From positions 34,811,501 through 34,875,500 of the forward strand of contig CM076144.1 in NCBI GenBank assembly GCA_038025085.1: DNA of 64,000 nucleotides, given 5' to 3'. Below the pieces are notes generated by a model. The model was not told where the DNA came from. It was given only the letters and a program-made list of their open reading frames with translations, and searched no databases. Every line of letters starts with the position of its first letter. The stretch's first letter is position 1. Positions 1 through 12,060 of this stretch are shown here, piece after piece. The stretch comes from Tetragonia tetragonoides. Taxonomy: Eukaryota; Streptophyta; Magnoliopsida; Caryophyllales; Aizoaceae. The position numbers and the translations under genes are program-made.

Positions 1-139
1 ATTTACAAAACTTGTTAGTTTGCTTCTTATATTAGGGTTTTCTTGTGTTGCTTCAGATTTGATTACTTAACTAACCCTTCGGTAGTTTGGTAAAAAGAAT
101 TCTCACGTGGCGAATAAGGCGCTAGTCGTGAGTTGTGAT
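1..139. other. AT-rich flank, no gene seen
   Basis: Short non-coding stretch before the first transposon. Its last bases (132-139, GTTGTGAT) are the left target duplication of the hAT-like element that follows. Confidence 0.5.
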
Positions 140-458
140 TAAGGCTGGCAATGAGTGGTGGGTTTATGGATACCCGCTCTACCCGCTCCGAATAAATAGA
201 TGAAAACCCGTTTAAATGAGTTTTTTGGTGGGTGGTGGGTGGATCGGGTGGTAGGTCGGGTGGGATTCAGGTGATGATTTTTCACCCGCGAACCCGACCC
301 ACTAATCCAGCCATCACCCGTTTAATGTCTTAATATATATTTATACGAAAAAAACACAACACAAATCCTAATATTTTCTTTGTCCTCCGTCATACGTTCA
401 GCCGCTTAACCCTTCAATACCTTCTTTCTCTCTCTTTCTATCTGCTTATAGGAAGGAA

Positions 459-484
459 CTAGTTACATTCCCGTGCGATACACG
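459..484 (-). mobile_element. Helitron-like 3-prime terminus
   Basis: Read on the minus strand, a hairpin with CCGTGT/GCACGG arms is followed after about ten bases by CTAG and then T. This is the usual layout of a Helitron 3-prime end. No matching 5-prime end was assigned. Confidence 0.45.
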
Positions 485-1228
485 GTTAGTGTGTTAATAT
501 TAAATAAAATATTTTTAAATGTATATTTCAAGAAATCTTTCGGATATGTCATATCTGGACCATAAATATGCATATGTAATATCCCCTTAATATGCTACAA
601 ACCTACAATATTGCATCAATGGTAAGACGGAATGCAAAAAATACTTCGTATAAAACATCTCATTTATCGTTAATATGATATAAATCTGCTGGTTTGTATA
701 GAAAATTTGTTTATTATTTTTATTGCAATTTACTCCACTATCTAGTGTCCAATATCCAATCCAAAAGATCACCACTACCACTACTGCAACCATATTATTA
801 TTATTATTTTACTGCAATTTACTCCGATATCCAGTTTAAAAAAATAAAATCATAACTATCAAATGGATGCAGTAAAATTAAGTTGAAATTTTTGGAATTG
901 GAACTCCAAATGTATAAGTCAAAGTCAAAACCAAAATTATAATTTGAATGTCGATCTAAATGTTCACTCCAAATCAAATAGTTTGATTTGGCTCGATATA
1001 GATTTTATATTTGATTCAAATAAATTTCAACAATTACATTACATTAAATTAACCACATACATTGAATCATGAGTTAATTAAGTGTGAATCAAATTCAAAG
1101 TATGAACGTAAAGCATTAATTATTAGTATGACATGGATTACACGTGTCAAATAATGATAATAGGAAGCGCCTACATAGATACATATGTGTCCATCTAACA
1201 ACGTGCAACATCCACTTATATATATATA

Positions 1229-1254
1229 CTAGTTATATTCCGGTCGATGCACGG
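1229..1254 (-). mobile_element. Degenerate Helitron-like 3-prime terminus
   Basis: The minus strand has a decayed CGTGCATCGACCGG hairpin followed by CTAG|T. It resembles the terminus at 459-484, and the hairpin arms no longer pair fully. Confidence 0.35.
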
Positions 1255-1398
1255 TTTGTGTGTTTATAACAAATAAAATATTTTCATTGGTACAAATTTG
1301 AAATAATTTTTTTGCCAATGTCACATGTTGCTACGAAATAATCTGTGAACTTCTCCCTTTCTATACTCAAATCAACTTTCTTGCTTTCTTATTTGATT

Positions 1399-1426
1399 CT
1401 AGTTGCATGGCCCGTGTGATGCACAC
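1399..1426 (-). mobile_element. Helitron-like 3-prime terminus
   Basis: The minus strand reads a CGTGTGCATCACACGGG hairpin, a short spacer and CTAG. Here the next base is A, not T, so the element is probably decayed. It is the third such end within 1 kb, all in the same orientation. Confidence 0.35.
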
Positions 1427-2423
1427 GATTTTTTTATAAAAATATTTGGTTCCAAATAAAAAAAAATTCATTGCAATTTATTAAACACATTCTCTAACAT
1501 GCATATGGTGCCTAATAGAAGATACATGCACATATACTAATAGTACTAATTGAAGATACGTGCACCCATACTATGACGTTACGCTAATAATTACATATAG
1601 TCTTAATAGAAGATACATGCACCTATACTATTTGATGATATGAAAATATTTGCTTGTGTCAAAACTTATGTGTCAATCTAGCAATGGTGCATATTCCTCG
1701 TGCATTACACAATTTATTTTAAAAAAATTGTTGCATTATTTATATGGGGTAGTAAACTTAATAGCACACATTACTCTAAAAAAATGTTAATAGATTGAAC
1801 TTGGTGTTTTTTCTTTCCTATAGAAAGCAAATTATATACTTACCCAAGCCATGAATTCTTTAGAGCATATTTCATGCCAAAAATACTTTAATTCAAAGTA
1901 TGAAATAATATTTGTTGGATTTGTCTTGAAAAGTACTTTCATTCTACTTATATAGTATAAATGAAAATCGTGGTCTAAAATCGACATCGAAAAACAAAAT
2001 CGACACTTTAAAAACTCTACGGATTATTATGATTCATTGTGCTTAATATTTCGTTGACTTTGGCCCATTAGTTAATACTAATACATTATATGTTAAATGT
2101 GTAGTAAAGATTCATAAATAAAAAAGATATTTAATATTATGATGTGTCAACTATTTAGACGATGATATGGCGCCCACGTGTCATAGTAGCAATGATGATA
2201 TTTTTTGTAATTATTATATGCATGTATTATTATAAAAAAAATTTAATGAAATGTATTTGTAAGATACATGTATTTGACTTTTGGAGAGAAAATATTATTT
2301 AATAAAAGAAAATATGTATTAATGTAGGTTCATACATGTTAAATAAAGATGACATGGCAAGCTATGTGGATGTGCCTTACTTATGTGGATGTCCATTTGT
2401 CCATCAAGCAATTGTGCACATCC

Positions 2424-3155
<732 letters not shown>

Positions 3156-3168
3156 TATATATATATAT

Positions 3169-3197
<29 letters not shown>
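3156..3197. repeat. (TA)n and (GATA)n microsatellite
   Basis: Continuation of the TA tract beyond the nested element, changing into GATA units (about five). Confidence 0.85.
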
Positions 3198-3199
<2 letters not shown>

Positions 3200-3604
3200 G
3201 CAATGTTTGATGAAAGAGAAAAATGTGAGCTTGCCACAAGTGTTTGTTAAAGGGAGGTATTAAACTGAAAAGTGTCTACCACTTACCAGTAGCTAATGGT
3301 CTGATTTTTCAGTAGCATATGTGCACGGTTTATAATATTATTTATTGTATGAACAATATACTCATATGGTTAATGTGATTTGATCATTTGTTAAATTGAT
3401 TTATGTCTAGATTTTTTTTATTTATTTAGTTGGTTATTTTACCGTTTATCACCCGAATTTACCCGTTTACTTGTGGATAATGGGTGAATTGATTGCGGGT
3501 GGAGTGTTTTATGGGTGATGGGTGGATGAGTGAAAGTGAAAAATTAAATGGGTGAATGCGGGTGATACTCCACTCGACCCGAACCCGACCAATTGCCAGA
3601 CATA

Positions 3605-4865
3605 GTTGTGATTGTGACAAACCACGCTTCTCCCGTGATTACTCTGGACATAATTGGCCTGGAGTTATTGGCACCCACCTATTAAAATTCGTTTGTCCCT
3701 TTTCCTTTTCCTTTACCTTCAAGTTGTTGGAGCCTGGAATGAATTTAACTTGACACACCAAAAAATGCGTGTGTTCCTTTTCAACTCGATCGTACAAATT
3801 ACTCGTACTTCATTGGCAATTTTGGCACCCACCCATTAAATTTCGTTTGTCCCTTTTCCTTTTCCTTCAAGTTGCTGGAGCCTGGAATGAATTTTAACTT
3901 GAGACACCAAAAAGTGTGTGGTTAAAATGTTAATTAGGAACTTAGGAGTGAGGACTATTCCAAAATATAAGTAGTTACTCACAGTACTGTAGTTGGGGTG
4001 GTTGTTATGTGTTTCTCCAATTACATATATATGTGTAAATTGTAATTGCACTTGCACTTGCACAAGGGTTTCCCTTTTACTTGTATTGTAATCCATGATT
4101 TTATCAAGACTAGTAAATTGATGCTCTTTCATATATAGGAGTAATTCTATTTTCTATTTCTAGAATACGCATTCTAGCTACTCGAAGTAGACTGTAAGGC
4201 TGTTCCATTGCACAATGAGCAATGTTGGGTTGATTGTTATTCGGAGGTTGTCTCCATTTATGTACTTATGGACTCTTTGACGATGAATGAATAGAAGCTC
4301 ACTTTCCCTCCCAAAAAAAAAGTAGACTATAAGGCTTATCTTTTTATAAATTTTATCGATCAGTATGCATTTAATTTTACTTCACTCACGAAACTTTCAA
4401 AAGTTTAAACTAATTGAGGCATGAAATCATCCAAGAATTTAAACTCTAAAATGGATTATTAGAAGAAGAATAATGCATAGGGATCTTGATCAAACTAAAT
4501 TTGAGAACGAACCAATAAAAGATTGCTTTAATAGAATTAAATGGAATAAATATATAGAACGGAGAATGATACATCCACCCACTAGGTTGGTAACCCACCT
4601 CCAACTTCTATCTATCTTTCTCTTCTATTTTCAAATTCTTTCTCCTGTATTTCCAAAAAATAGCATTTGAGGTATGAGAGATATAGATACAAAAAGAACG
4701 TGGGTTGTCCAGTCACTAGGTCAACCAAACATTTTCCATATAGGACATTAGGACCACTAGCTATACATCCTACTTACAAAGGCGTGGAATTAGTTAATTA
4801 CTGTAATTGATAAGTAATACTTCTAATAATTACCCACTTAAGTAAAGTAAAAACTACTAGAGTAC
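3605..4865. other. Intergenic stretch with a local duplication and a small retroposon
   Basis: No gene is seen. A direct duplication of about 100 bp (3670-3773 and 3824-3925, period 154) starts with GGCACCCACC and ends near ACACCAAAAA. A short polyA retroposon follows at 4202-4320. The rest is AT-rich. Confidence 0.6.
4202..4320 (+). mobile_element. 5-prime-truncated non-LTR retroposon with A-tail
   Basis: About 110 bp of sequence ends in an A9 run. It is flanked by a 17-bp direct repeat (4185-4201 and 4320-4336) beginning AAGTAGACT, with one mismatch. PolyA plus a long target duplication indicates LINE-mediated retroposition. The source RNA is not recognised. Confidence 0.65.
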
Positions 4866-5283
4866 TTAAAGGGTAAGGTCAGAGAGAATGCGAAGACTTT
4901 CCTCATCATGGGGAAAAGGCACCGGTGACAATCCTCTGACTTGAGCCACTCTCTCACGGACCAATCGGAGAGCTCGATGCCACCGGCTGTTAGTATTATT
5001 ATTAGCCGTCTGATTCGCTCGAGAGGCTCTGATAGTCATGATCATCGTAATTATGATTATGATTATGATTATGATTATTATGATGATGATCTTCGAGAGC
5101 AATAATTCGAGCTAGCTGGAAAAGAAAGAACCTAGATGAAGTAACCACATCTTGGTGCGTTACTTTGAAGCTTAGACACACTTTTAGGAGATATGGCCAC
5201 ACTAAGCTCGTCACTACTTGGGTGGTTGTGCCACCGCCACGTGCCAGATGAAATGCTGCTAGAGCCACTAGGTGTATCGCCAT
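4866..5283 (-). pseudogene. Frameshifted copy of a small protein paralogous to 9016-9423
   Basis: Reading starts at the ATG at 5283-5281 (MAIHLVALAAFHLARGGG). It runs through a segment matching the neighbouring gene (SSRFF.FQLAR) into a His/Asn-rich tract encoded by an ATTATG/ATTATT microsatellite (about 5049-5090). The frame then ends at 5002. The expected C-terminal part (NSRWHRALRLVRERV) continues in another frame to a stop at 4866. The two halves together line up along the 135-residue paralog at 9016-9423 (SRWERAARLVFESV), so an indel in the repeat has split one gene. It could be replication slippage or an assembly error in the repeat. If the frame is real, the product is a 93-residue truncated protein. 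The family and function are not recognised. A (CT)n tract lies just before the start codon. Confidence 0.6.
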
Positions 5284-5286
5284 TTC

Positions 5287-5290
<4 letters not shown>

Positions 5291-5332
<42 letters not shown>
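5291..5332. repeat. (GA)n microsatellite in the 5-prime leader of the 4866-5283 gene
   Basis: A perfect GA dinucleotide run on the plus strand. For the minus-strand gene it is a CT-rich leader ending a few bases before the ATG, a common plant 5-prime UTR feature. Confidence 0.9.
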
Positions 5333-5335
<3 letters not shown>

Positions 5336-6119
5336 TAGAGAGAGAAATAGAAATTGTTGTGGTGGTTGGATATGGGGGGAGATTTGATTTCCAGTTGTGG
5401 AGATTGATTTTTATGATCGAGCATTGAAGGGGATAAGATTGAATTGGCCCGGCTCTAATAACAGTGATCTGATGGATAGGCCAATTATTAATTGGAGCCG
5501 AAAATGACATGGATGATTCATGATGGGTGATTGGATATTTGAGTTGGAATATGGTTTTAAATTTTATAAAAATGCCATAGTACCAACAGGGACAATAGTA
5601 ATTTATAGCCAGGACCAACCAAATTATTATTGAAATGGAAATGACATTTTTGGCTACTAGTATTTCAGATGCTGCTTGTAGAAAGTAGTGTAGCAAGGAG
5701 TATGTAATAAGGGCCCGTTTGGTTGCTCATTTTTATGGTATCCGTACATAATTATATATACTCATGATCTAATCCCAAAAGTAATTAAGCCGTCATAATA
5801 CCTGAAACATTAAAAATTGGTTATTAGATGAAATACATTTCAATTGCTTTGATTACAAGTTGAGACTTAGCCCCTGTTCTCTTCAACGGAATGGTGAGGG
5901 ACGGTGAGGAATGGAACGGAACAGAATGCACGGCGCGGCGCGGCGCGGATAATTCAAAACAATATGAGACAAAATAAAGTACATAATGCGGAACGGAACA
6001 GAACAGAACGGAATGCAACATGAAAACGACGAAAAAAATAAGACCTTATAAAGATTACAAGTGGCTAGCTGGAACAATTTTGGTTTGCACATATAGATAA
6101 TGGAGTAATAAGTGTCAAA

Positions 6120-6179
6120 GTGTGTGATCGATGATACGTTTGCACCAAAAAAAAAGAAGGTGTGTGATCGATGATACGT
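6120..6179 (+). mobile_element. Minimal retroposon scar with 20-bp target duplication
   Basis: A 20-bp sequence beginning GTGTGTGATCGATG (6120-6139) is repeated exactly at 6160-6179. The two copies flank only TTGCACC, an A9 run and GAAG. This looks like an extremely 5-prime-truncated LINE-mediated insertion. Confidence 0.55.
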
Positions 6180-6569
6180 GTAGTGGCGTAATTAAGAATG
6201 ATGTTATAACATAGCATTGTCGCTATCTCAACGGTGTTGCTGAACATACTAACTAATAACCCAAGGAAATTTTGGAGAACAATAAAAATAATCCGGTATT
6301 CCCAAACCAGTTGCATCAAATCTTTGAAGTACGTCTTTTCAGTTTTAAGCCGATAGTAGTTAAACACCTCCCTCAGCTCAAACATCCCAAATAGACCTCC
6401 ACCAGTAATGGACGAACATGCTTCGGCCCCAGTTCCGTAGAGTATTAATATACGCCCCTTACCCCTTCTCTTTTATTTCTATTGCTCAATAATTGATTTG
6501 CTAAAATTCGTATGCTTCAACACATGATAAAGACAACACAAATTCTTATTCTCATATATTTAATCTGCT

Positions 6570-6814
6570 TCACCAAGATGTTTACACTTCACTTTTCAAG
6601 GTCAAAGTTCACAAATTTTGACCATGAATTAGTGAAAAAAATACAAAAATTTATAATGTAAAAATGCTATTGTTAGATTCATTTTAAATAATACTTTTGA
6701 AAAACTATAATTTTATAGTTTATAAATGCATATAATTACAATTATCTACGGTCAAAGTGGTGCATTGGAGACCGTGAAAAAACAAATGTCAACATCTTAA
6801 AAAATGGAGGGAGT
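6570..6814. mobile_element. Stowaway-like MITE (copy with decayed left end)
   Basis: The body is almost identical to the intact copy at 43002-43256: GGTCAAAGTTCA, GACCATGAATTAGTG and GGTGCATTGGAGACCGTG blocks in the same order. The right end GGAGGGAG|TA is preserved. The left CTCCCTCC end has diverged. Confidence 0.75.
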
Positions 6815-7142
6815 ATATAAAATCGTCTTAACTTTGCTTGGGTGCGTGGACGTGGAGTAACTTTTTATCAAATTACGGTAACTTTTACAAAATTTGATAA
6901 AGTTACCACATTACTGTATTTTAGAATGATCTTCCACAAGACTTATTAGACAATACACGAGGTAGTATACTATAGAGTGTATACTATATATAATTGATAC
7001 ATTTAGAACAAAAGAAAATCAAGGTAGAAAAAATCAGAGAGGATTAAAGGAACTTCTTACAACCAAAAAAAAACGAGGAAAAACAATGAAGCATAGGCGG
7101 AGTCTTTCAAACAGTAATACAGTTATTGACAGAAGCTGCTAG

Positions 7143-7348
7143 TCTTGTGTGGACTTAGTCCACCGTGGACCAAGTATATTGAGTGGTGGCTCCAGGTGAA
7201 GTACGGGGTGACTCCACTATTAGAAAGGTGGCGTCAAGAGGAGTGGCTCCACTATTAGAGGAGTGACTCTATATAAAATATGGGGTAACATTTAAACTAT
7301 TGGTCCACCATAAACTATTGATCCACCATAAACTATGTCCACACAAGT
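7143..7348. mobile_element. Inverted-repeat element (MITE-like)
   Basis: The ends form an imperfect inverted repeat: CTTGTGTGGACTTAGTCCACC on the left and GTCCACACAAG on the right, with additional ATCCACCATAAACTA repeats. The interior has short direct repeats of GTGGCTCCA and GAGTGACTC. The target duplication is not clear. Confidence 0.4.
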
Positions 7349-7999
7349 TTTTATATAACAGAAGAGGCTAAGAATTATAGAGTGAAGTGAGTCGAGAAGG
7401 CCTTTAAATTTAAACAAATGGTAAAAAGGCCATAGAAATGGGGTCGAATTGGCCTGATTTATCACTGGTCCAACCCACTGAATTTGACACTAATCCAACC
7501 CACTAGTCTCCTGGGCCTAAACCGATCCATCTGGCCATCTGGATTGCGTGTAAATTGAGCTATGAGATCCCGCCTCTTCTTTTCTTCTCAAATTGTTCTT
7601 TCATTTCGGCCCCCGCTATTCTTTATTGACTAGATCTGGATCCACCCAATCAAATGAACCTCCTAATGATTTTTTTTTTTTGGATACGAGAAATGAAGCT
7701 CCTAATGATTATTGATGCATCTCAATACTTAGATGGTCTATTTTTCCAACTTGTTTTTTTTTATATTTATTATTGAATATTTATTTTTGTTAAACTTAAT
7801 TGAATTTTGTTGAGCTTTGTTTATTTTACTAAATTTTGTTGAATTTCGTTGAACTTTGCCGAAGTTTGTTTATTCTACTGAATATTGTTGAATTTTGTAA
7901 AATGAACAGAAATAAGTTCGGGAGAATAGACCCTTTGTTGAATGGGATAATTTAAACCCATTTTTCATGGAGAATAGGGCATAAAGGTAGCCAACTAGG

Positions 8000-8308
8000 C
8001 TGAGCCGGCCCAAGGGGGTGACCAGAGGGCGACCTTCTAGGGCCCCAGTCTGAGTAGGGCCCAAACAGCAATGAAAAATTAAGTTAAATAAAAAAAAACT
8101 TGGAAACACTAAACATGAAAAAGGACCTGGTTTCTTGGTTGGAAATGAGTTGTGTTGCTTCTTATGTACATTGGGTCCTGAGTTCAAATCTCGTTGGCCT
8201 CTATTTTTTATTTTTTTATTTTTTTTGCAATAAAACAAGTTATTCATACATCAGGGACCCTCACTTTTATCCCGCCCCGGGGCCTCTAAAACCTTAGAGA
8301 CGGCCCTG
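8000..8308. mobile_element. hAT MITE, CAGGGCCGTCTC family, 309 bp
   Basis: The left end CTGAGCCGGCCC and the right end CAGGGCCGTCTC (opposite strand) are flanked by an 8-bp duplication CAACTAGG at 7992-7999 and 8309-8316. The right terminus matches the 2539-3155 element. The middle contains GAGTTCAAATCTCGTTGG, which resembles a tRNA B-box, so part may be a SINE fragment. Confidence 0.75.
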
Positions 8309-8316
8309 CAACTAGG

Positions 8317-9015
8317 CACTCCGCACTCTGAAGAGTAATCAAGTAATTGCCCTCTCCCCCTCTCTCTGTCCTCAATTTATATATATGGGGTTCATATTAG
8401 GAGTATCCAACCATAGGTCTTACGATTACATAAATCTAGAGTTTATTATGCAATAATTAGTGGACTATAGCGTGTTCACCTAGACTGGCCTAGGCACAGA
8501 AAATCAGCAAGCTTTGCACAAAAATGGGCCCGAGTATTGAAAGTTGCATTTGATCACGATTGCAGTTAACTTAACCAAGTCTTTACACTTCACAAATTGG
8601 GACCCGAGAGTAGAGGCTTATGCTCGAAGCCTGTTTATAAACTATAATAATCAATTAAAAAAAAAAAATCAATTTATCCATAACGCCTTTTTGCTATTAT
8701 TTGAATGCCTTTTTTTAATTGAAAACACCTAATAATATGCCCTATTGCAGATTGTTCTGTATCAATTTGGATGTATAGCAATTGGGGATGATTATACTTA
8801 TTTAGGGAGTGGCAATCAATTTAGTTACTCCATATATATGTGATTGCTTCTTTTTTTTTTTCCCGGGCGATCCAAAATACAAAAAGTGATTTAAGTGGCA
8901 ACTACTAATTTCGAACAAATATAAAGAGATTACAACACAAGTCAAGACACACGAATAATATAATCACGATCTAGAATAGGACACGTACGCTAATTAATAA
9001 TCCGGAGTTGGGTAA
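8317..9015. other. Intergenic, nothing recognised
   Basis: AT-rich sequence with short A and T runs. No coding or repeat structure stands out. Confidence 0.4.
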
Positions 9016-9423
9016 TTAAAGGGCGATCATGGAGAGTTGATGCAAGCTACCTTCATGTTGATCTTGGTGATGCAAGGATGATGCTATATGCCTTGTTGCT
9101 CGATTCACACTCTCGAAAACCAACCGAGCAGCACGCTCCCATCTACTACTACTACTGCCATTATTAAAATTATTAGCAGAATGATTATGTTGATGATTGC
9201 AATCCCGAGCAATTTGCAATAATCGGAACACGAATAGCCTTGATGAACGCATCAACTCTAGATATCCCTCTCGTCGTAGGATGAGCCTTAAGCTGCAGGC
9301 AAACTTAAGAAGAATGGGCAGCACCAAGCTATTAGCAACCATTGGAGGACACCCATGGGCATGACTACTGGTGGCCGCCGCTAAGAGCTTGAGCTTGGCT
9401 AAGGGGATCAGGTGCAAGGCCAT
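9016..9423 (-). CDS. Small protein of unknown family, tandem paralog of 4866-5283
   Basis: An uninterrupted single-exon frame of 135 residues starts at the ATG at 9423 (MALHLIPLAKLKLLAAA) and stops at 9016. Residues 30-50 are hydrophobic (MVANSLVLPILLKFACSL). Residues 55-75 are rich in Arg and Leu (SSRLFVFRLLQIARD), followed by a His/Asn/Ser-rich linker (about 76-95) and a C-terminal basic, probably helical segment (SRWERAARLVFESVNRATRHI). A second copy in the same orientation lies 3.7 kb away, with the same order of blocks but a frameshift in the linker. Conservation of both flanking blocks between the copies supports real coding. I do not recognise the family. No signal peptide or enzyme motif is evident, and localisation cannot be stated. 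Confidence 0.65.
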   Translation of the reverse strand: MALHLIPLAKLKLLAAATSSHAHGCPPMVANSLVLPILLKFACSLRLILRREGYLELMRSSRLFVFRLLQIARDCNHQHNHSANNFNNGSSSSRWERAARLVFESVNRATRHIASSLHHQDQHEGSLHQLSMIAL

Positions 9424-11206
9424 TTAATTAATGAAATGTGAACCATGTGTACCGTACAATAATGTATTGTGGAGTTGAAGCTAAGTTACGCAAGCAAGTT
9501 AGTTATTTCCTGGCTAGTATCTAGTTTAGCAAATCGCTTTATATGGACAAAATAAGGAGTACTCTGTAATTAGTAGTGGAAACAACAGGGCTGTGGAGTG
9601 TGGAACATATATGCTTCCTTGGCTTTTTGGTTAAGTAACTGAAGCACAGTATGATGTGTACTATGATGTCGATCTAGACATGAAGTAGTTCGATCTTCTT
9701 TGGTGAATAGACTTCCTTTGGATCTGACACGTCACAATTATTACTCTCAGCGTTTCAGATAAATGTATAAATTTGTTTTTTGAAAGTATAAGTTTAAAAA
9801 TTTTGACAATTAATTTAAGAAAAAAAAAAAAATAAGGATTCACAATGTAAAAATATTATGGTTAGATTCATTTCAGAAGTACTTTCGTAAAATCAAATTT
9901 TTAAAAATTTATATCTTCATTTAAATACACATATTCATGGTCAAAGTAGTACATTAGATACCGTGAAAAAGTAAATGTATACATTTATGTGAAACAGAGG
10001 GAATATTATTCAATTCATGATCATACATGGTAATGATGTAATTATCTAATTTTTCAAAATGTGGGGATATATATGTATATATATACCACAATTATTTTTT
10101 CCAATTCCAACAAATAGTCTTATAAAGCATAATATTAGAAATGAAAAACAAAGGGGATAGAATTGTTTGAGAGTCTCTCACATGATTCAAGCATGTGAAG
10201 TGTTTTGTGAGTGTACTATAAACTTCGATGAGACAAATTATATAATGTCAATATTTTGGACCTTGTAATTACAATATAATTAGTATGACTGTATTGGAAT
10301 TATATAGGAAATTGTAAAGGTCAAAATATACACAATTTTCCCCTTAATTAACAAACTTTACCAAAGAGATCACTATTCCAAAATTATTACTATAAGCTAT
10401 ACATAATGTCCATCTCCTCATGTATTTACTATTTCGATACTTCCATCCCTTTGGTGAATAGACTTAGATCTGATATTATAAAATTATACTATATAAATGC
10501 AAAGGAAAATAACAAGTCAAAGAAAAATACAAAAAGAAGTTTTGAACATCTTCGACCATGGGAATGTGGGTTAGTGTAGGGTACTATATGTTTAATTTTA
10601 ACAAGGAACTAAACATTTTGGTTGGATACTTTATATTTTAAAAGGGCCGAGGGGTTACTTTGTTACTTTGTCACTTTAATTTTGAGTTAAGTTGCAACTT
10701 GCATAATATGTTCCTCAGTCTCTTCTTTTCTAGTTATGCAAAAACAAACATAATATACCACCTTTGAAAAAGTTAGAGATGGGCTTTATTTCAATAGTTT
10801 ATTAATTATAACTTTAATGTAACAAAGTAGTGTAGAAAGATGGATAACATCCTAAAAACTAATTAAGAAGAATCATCTCTAAATTAGTTAAACTACCACT
10901 AGTATAGAATGGAAATCATGATGTGCTTTTGTGTGCTGCGCTATACGTACTGTAAAATCAATGAAGCTGTGATCAATACTCCTATGTGATTACGTACCAT
11001 GTCAACGTCATATATGATTAATTGTGTCTTCTGCATTACACCAACTTACAAGGGTTCACATTAGGCGGAGAAAGCTTTCCCCTGTTGCGTACCAATAATG
11101 TGAATTTGGTGATTTGATTTTTTTTGATGATGGGTATGTGACCGTTGCGTACCAATAATATGAAAAATGATACTCCCTAATTAACTGCCAAAGCGAGTTT
11201 AATTAA
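9424..11206. other. Intergenic, one degenerate Stowaway-like copy
   Basis: No gene is seen. A degenerate Stowaway-type element (about 9738-10012) is recognised by its GGTCAAAGTAGTACATTAGATACCGTG and CAGAGGGAATA blocks. The rest (10013-11206) is AT-rich with no structure I can name. Confidence 0.5.
9738..10012. mobile_element. Degenerate Stowaway-like MITE
   Basis: The order of blocks follows the 43002-43256 element (TTAGATTCATTT, GTACTTTCG, GGTCAAAGTAGTACATTAGA). Many substitutions are present, and the ends are worn (TACTCTCAGCGTTTC and CAGAGGGAATA). Confidence 0.5.
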
Positions 11207-11404
11207 GGCATGTTCTTTGTCTATGTGATGCATTCTGTTTCGTTTTGTTCCAATCCGCTTCGCATCGTTCAATATTTTGTACTTCATTTCGTCACACACA
11301 TCTCTCGTTAACCGCGTTATAATTGTTTCATTCTACGCCACCATTTCGCTTCATTTCGCTCTGTCCTGACCGTCCGACACTGTTTTGTTGAAGAGAACAG
11401 AGCC
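11207..11404. mobile_element. Foldback MITE with GGC(A/T)(T/C)TGTTCT ends
   Basis: The left end GGCATGTTCTTTGTC pairs with the right end, which reads GGCTCTGTTCTCTTCAAC on the opposite strand. The body carries repeated TTTCGCTTCATT-type motifs. A related but decayed copy lies at 5870-6025. No target duplication is confirmed. Confidence 0.5.
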
Positions 11405-11752
11405 TGGACGGAAGAAAACGTAGATAACGAGATCGAAGACAAACATATACTCTAGTACATTGAGTTTACATGCATGCGAACTAGGATTAATTCCTAGCTG
11501 TTTAGAACTGAAATGTGTGGACCTACCTATAAATTATAATGGTCTCTCAAGAAATTTCCTCGAAACTTCTCCTTTTGTTTGTGTTAGCTCGCTAAGCTTA
11601 GTGGTCAATGATCAAACAAACTTGGAGTTTAAGTGAGCTAATTAAGAGGCCGACATGCACCAAGTCCTTTTAACAAGCTAACTGCACCAGTCCATAGTTC
11701 AGTTAATTCATCCACGACTCAGACTAGGGAGCAATGATACGGCTAACATTAA

Positions 11753-12060
11753 GGGCTCGTTTACTTGAATGTAATGGTGATTACAATTTAATGCATTATT
11801 TTATAGGGTAAATGTGGGTTGAAAAATGAAAGAGGGGGAGGAGAAACATGAAAAAAGTGAATAATTTGATTACAACATTCATTGTAATCACAATTATTCT
11901 ACTTTAGAACATGTAAAGATGATTACATGGATGATGTAATCAAGCTCCCCAATCTCATGTTTTTCCTCTCCCTCCAGCCTCATTTTTTTTTTACCCACAT
12001 TTACTCTATAAAATGATGGATTACATTGTAATCATCATTGCTTACAAGTAAACGTCAACT
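11753..12060. mobile_element. Foldback MITE with arms of about 110 bp, PIF/Harbinger-like
   Basis: Most of the element is one long imperfect inverted repeat: GTTTACTTG..AATG.TGATTACAAT..A on the left recurs inverted at the right, and both arms contain TTTTATAG.GTAAATGTGGGT. A 3-bp TAA flanks both ends (11750-11752 and 12060-12062, allowing one base of end ambiguity). A TWA duplication suggests PIF/Harbinger origin. RNA from this region would form a long hairpin. Confidence 0.6.

Larger units (their letters stand above)
5333..7999. other. Intergenic stretch with scattered MITE fragments
   Basis: No gene is seen. It contains an isolated GGGCCCGTTTGGTTGC end (5709), a GGCGC-repeat fragment (5870-6025) related to the element at 11207-11404, a tiny retroposon scar (6120-6179), a Stowaway MITE (6570-6814) and an inverted-repeat element (7143-7348). 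Confidence 0.5.
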
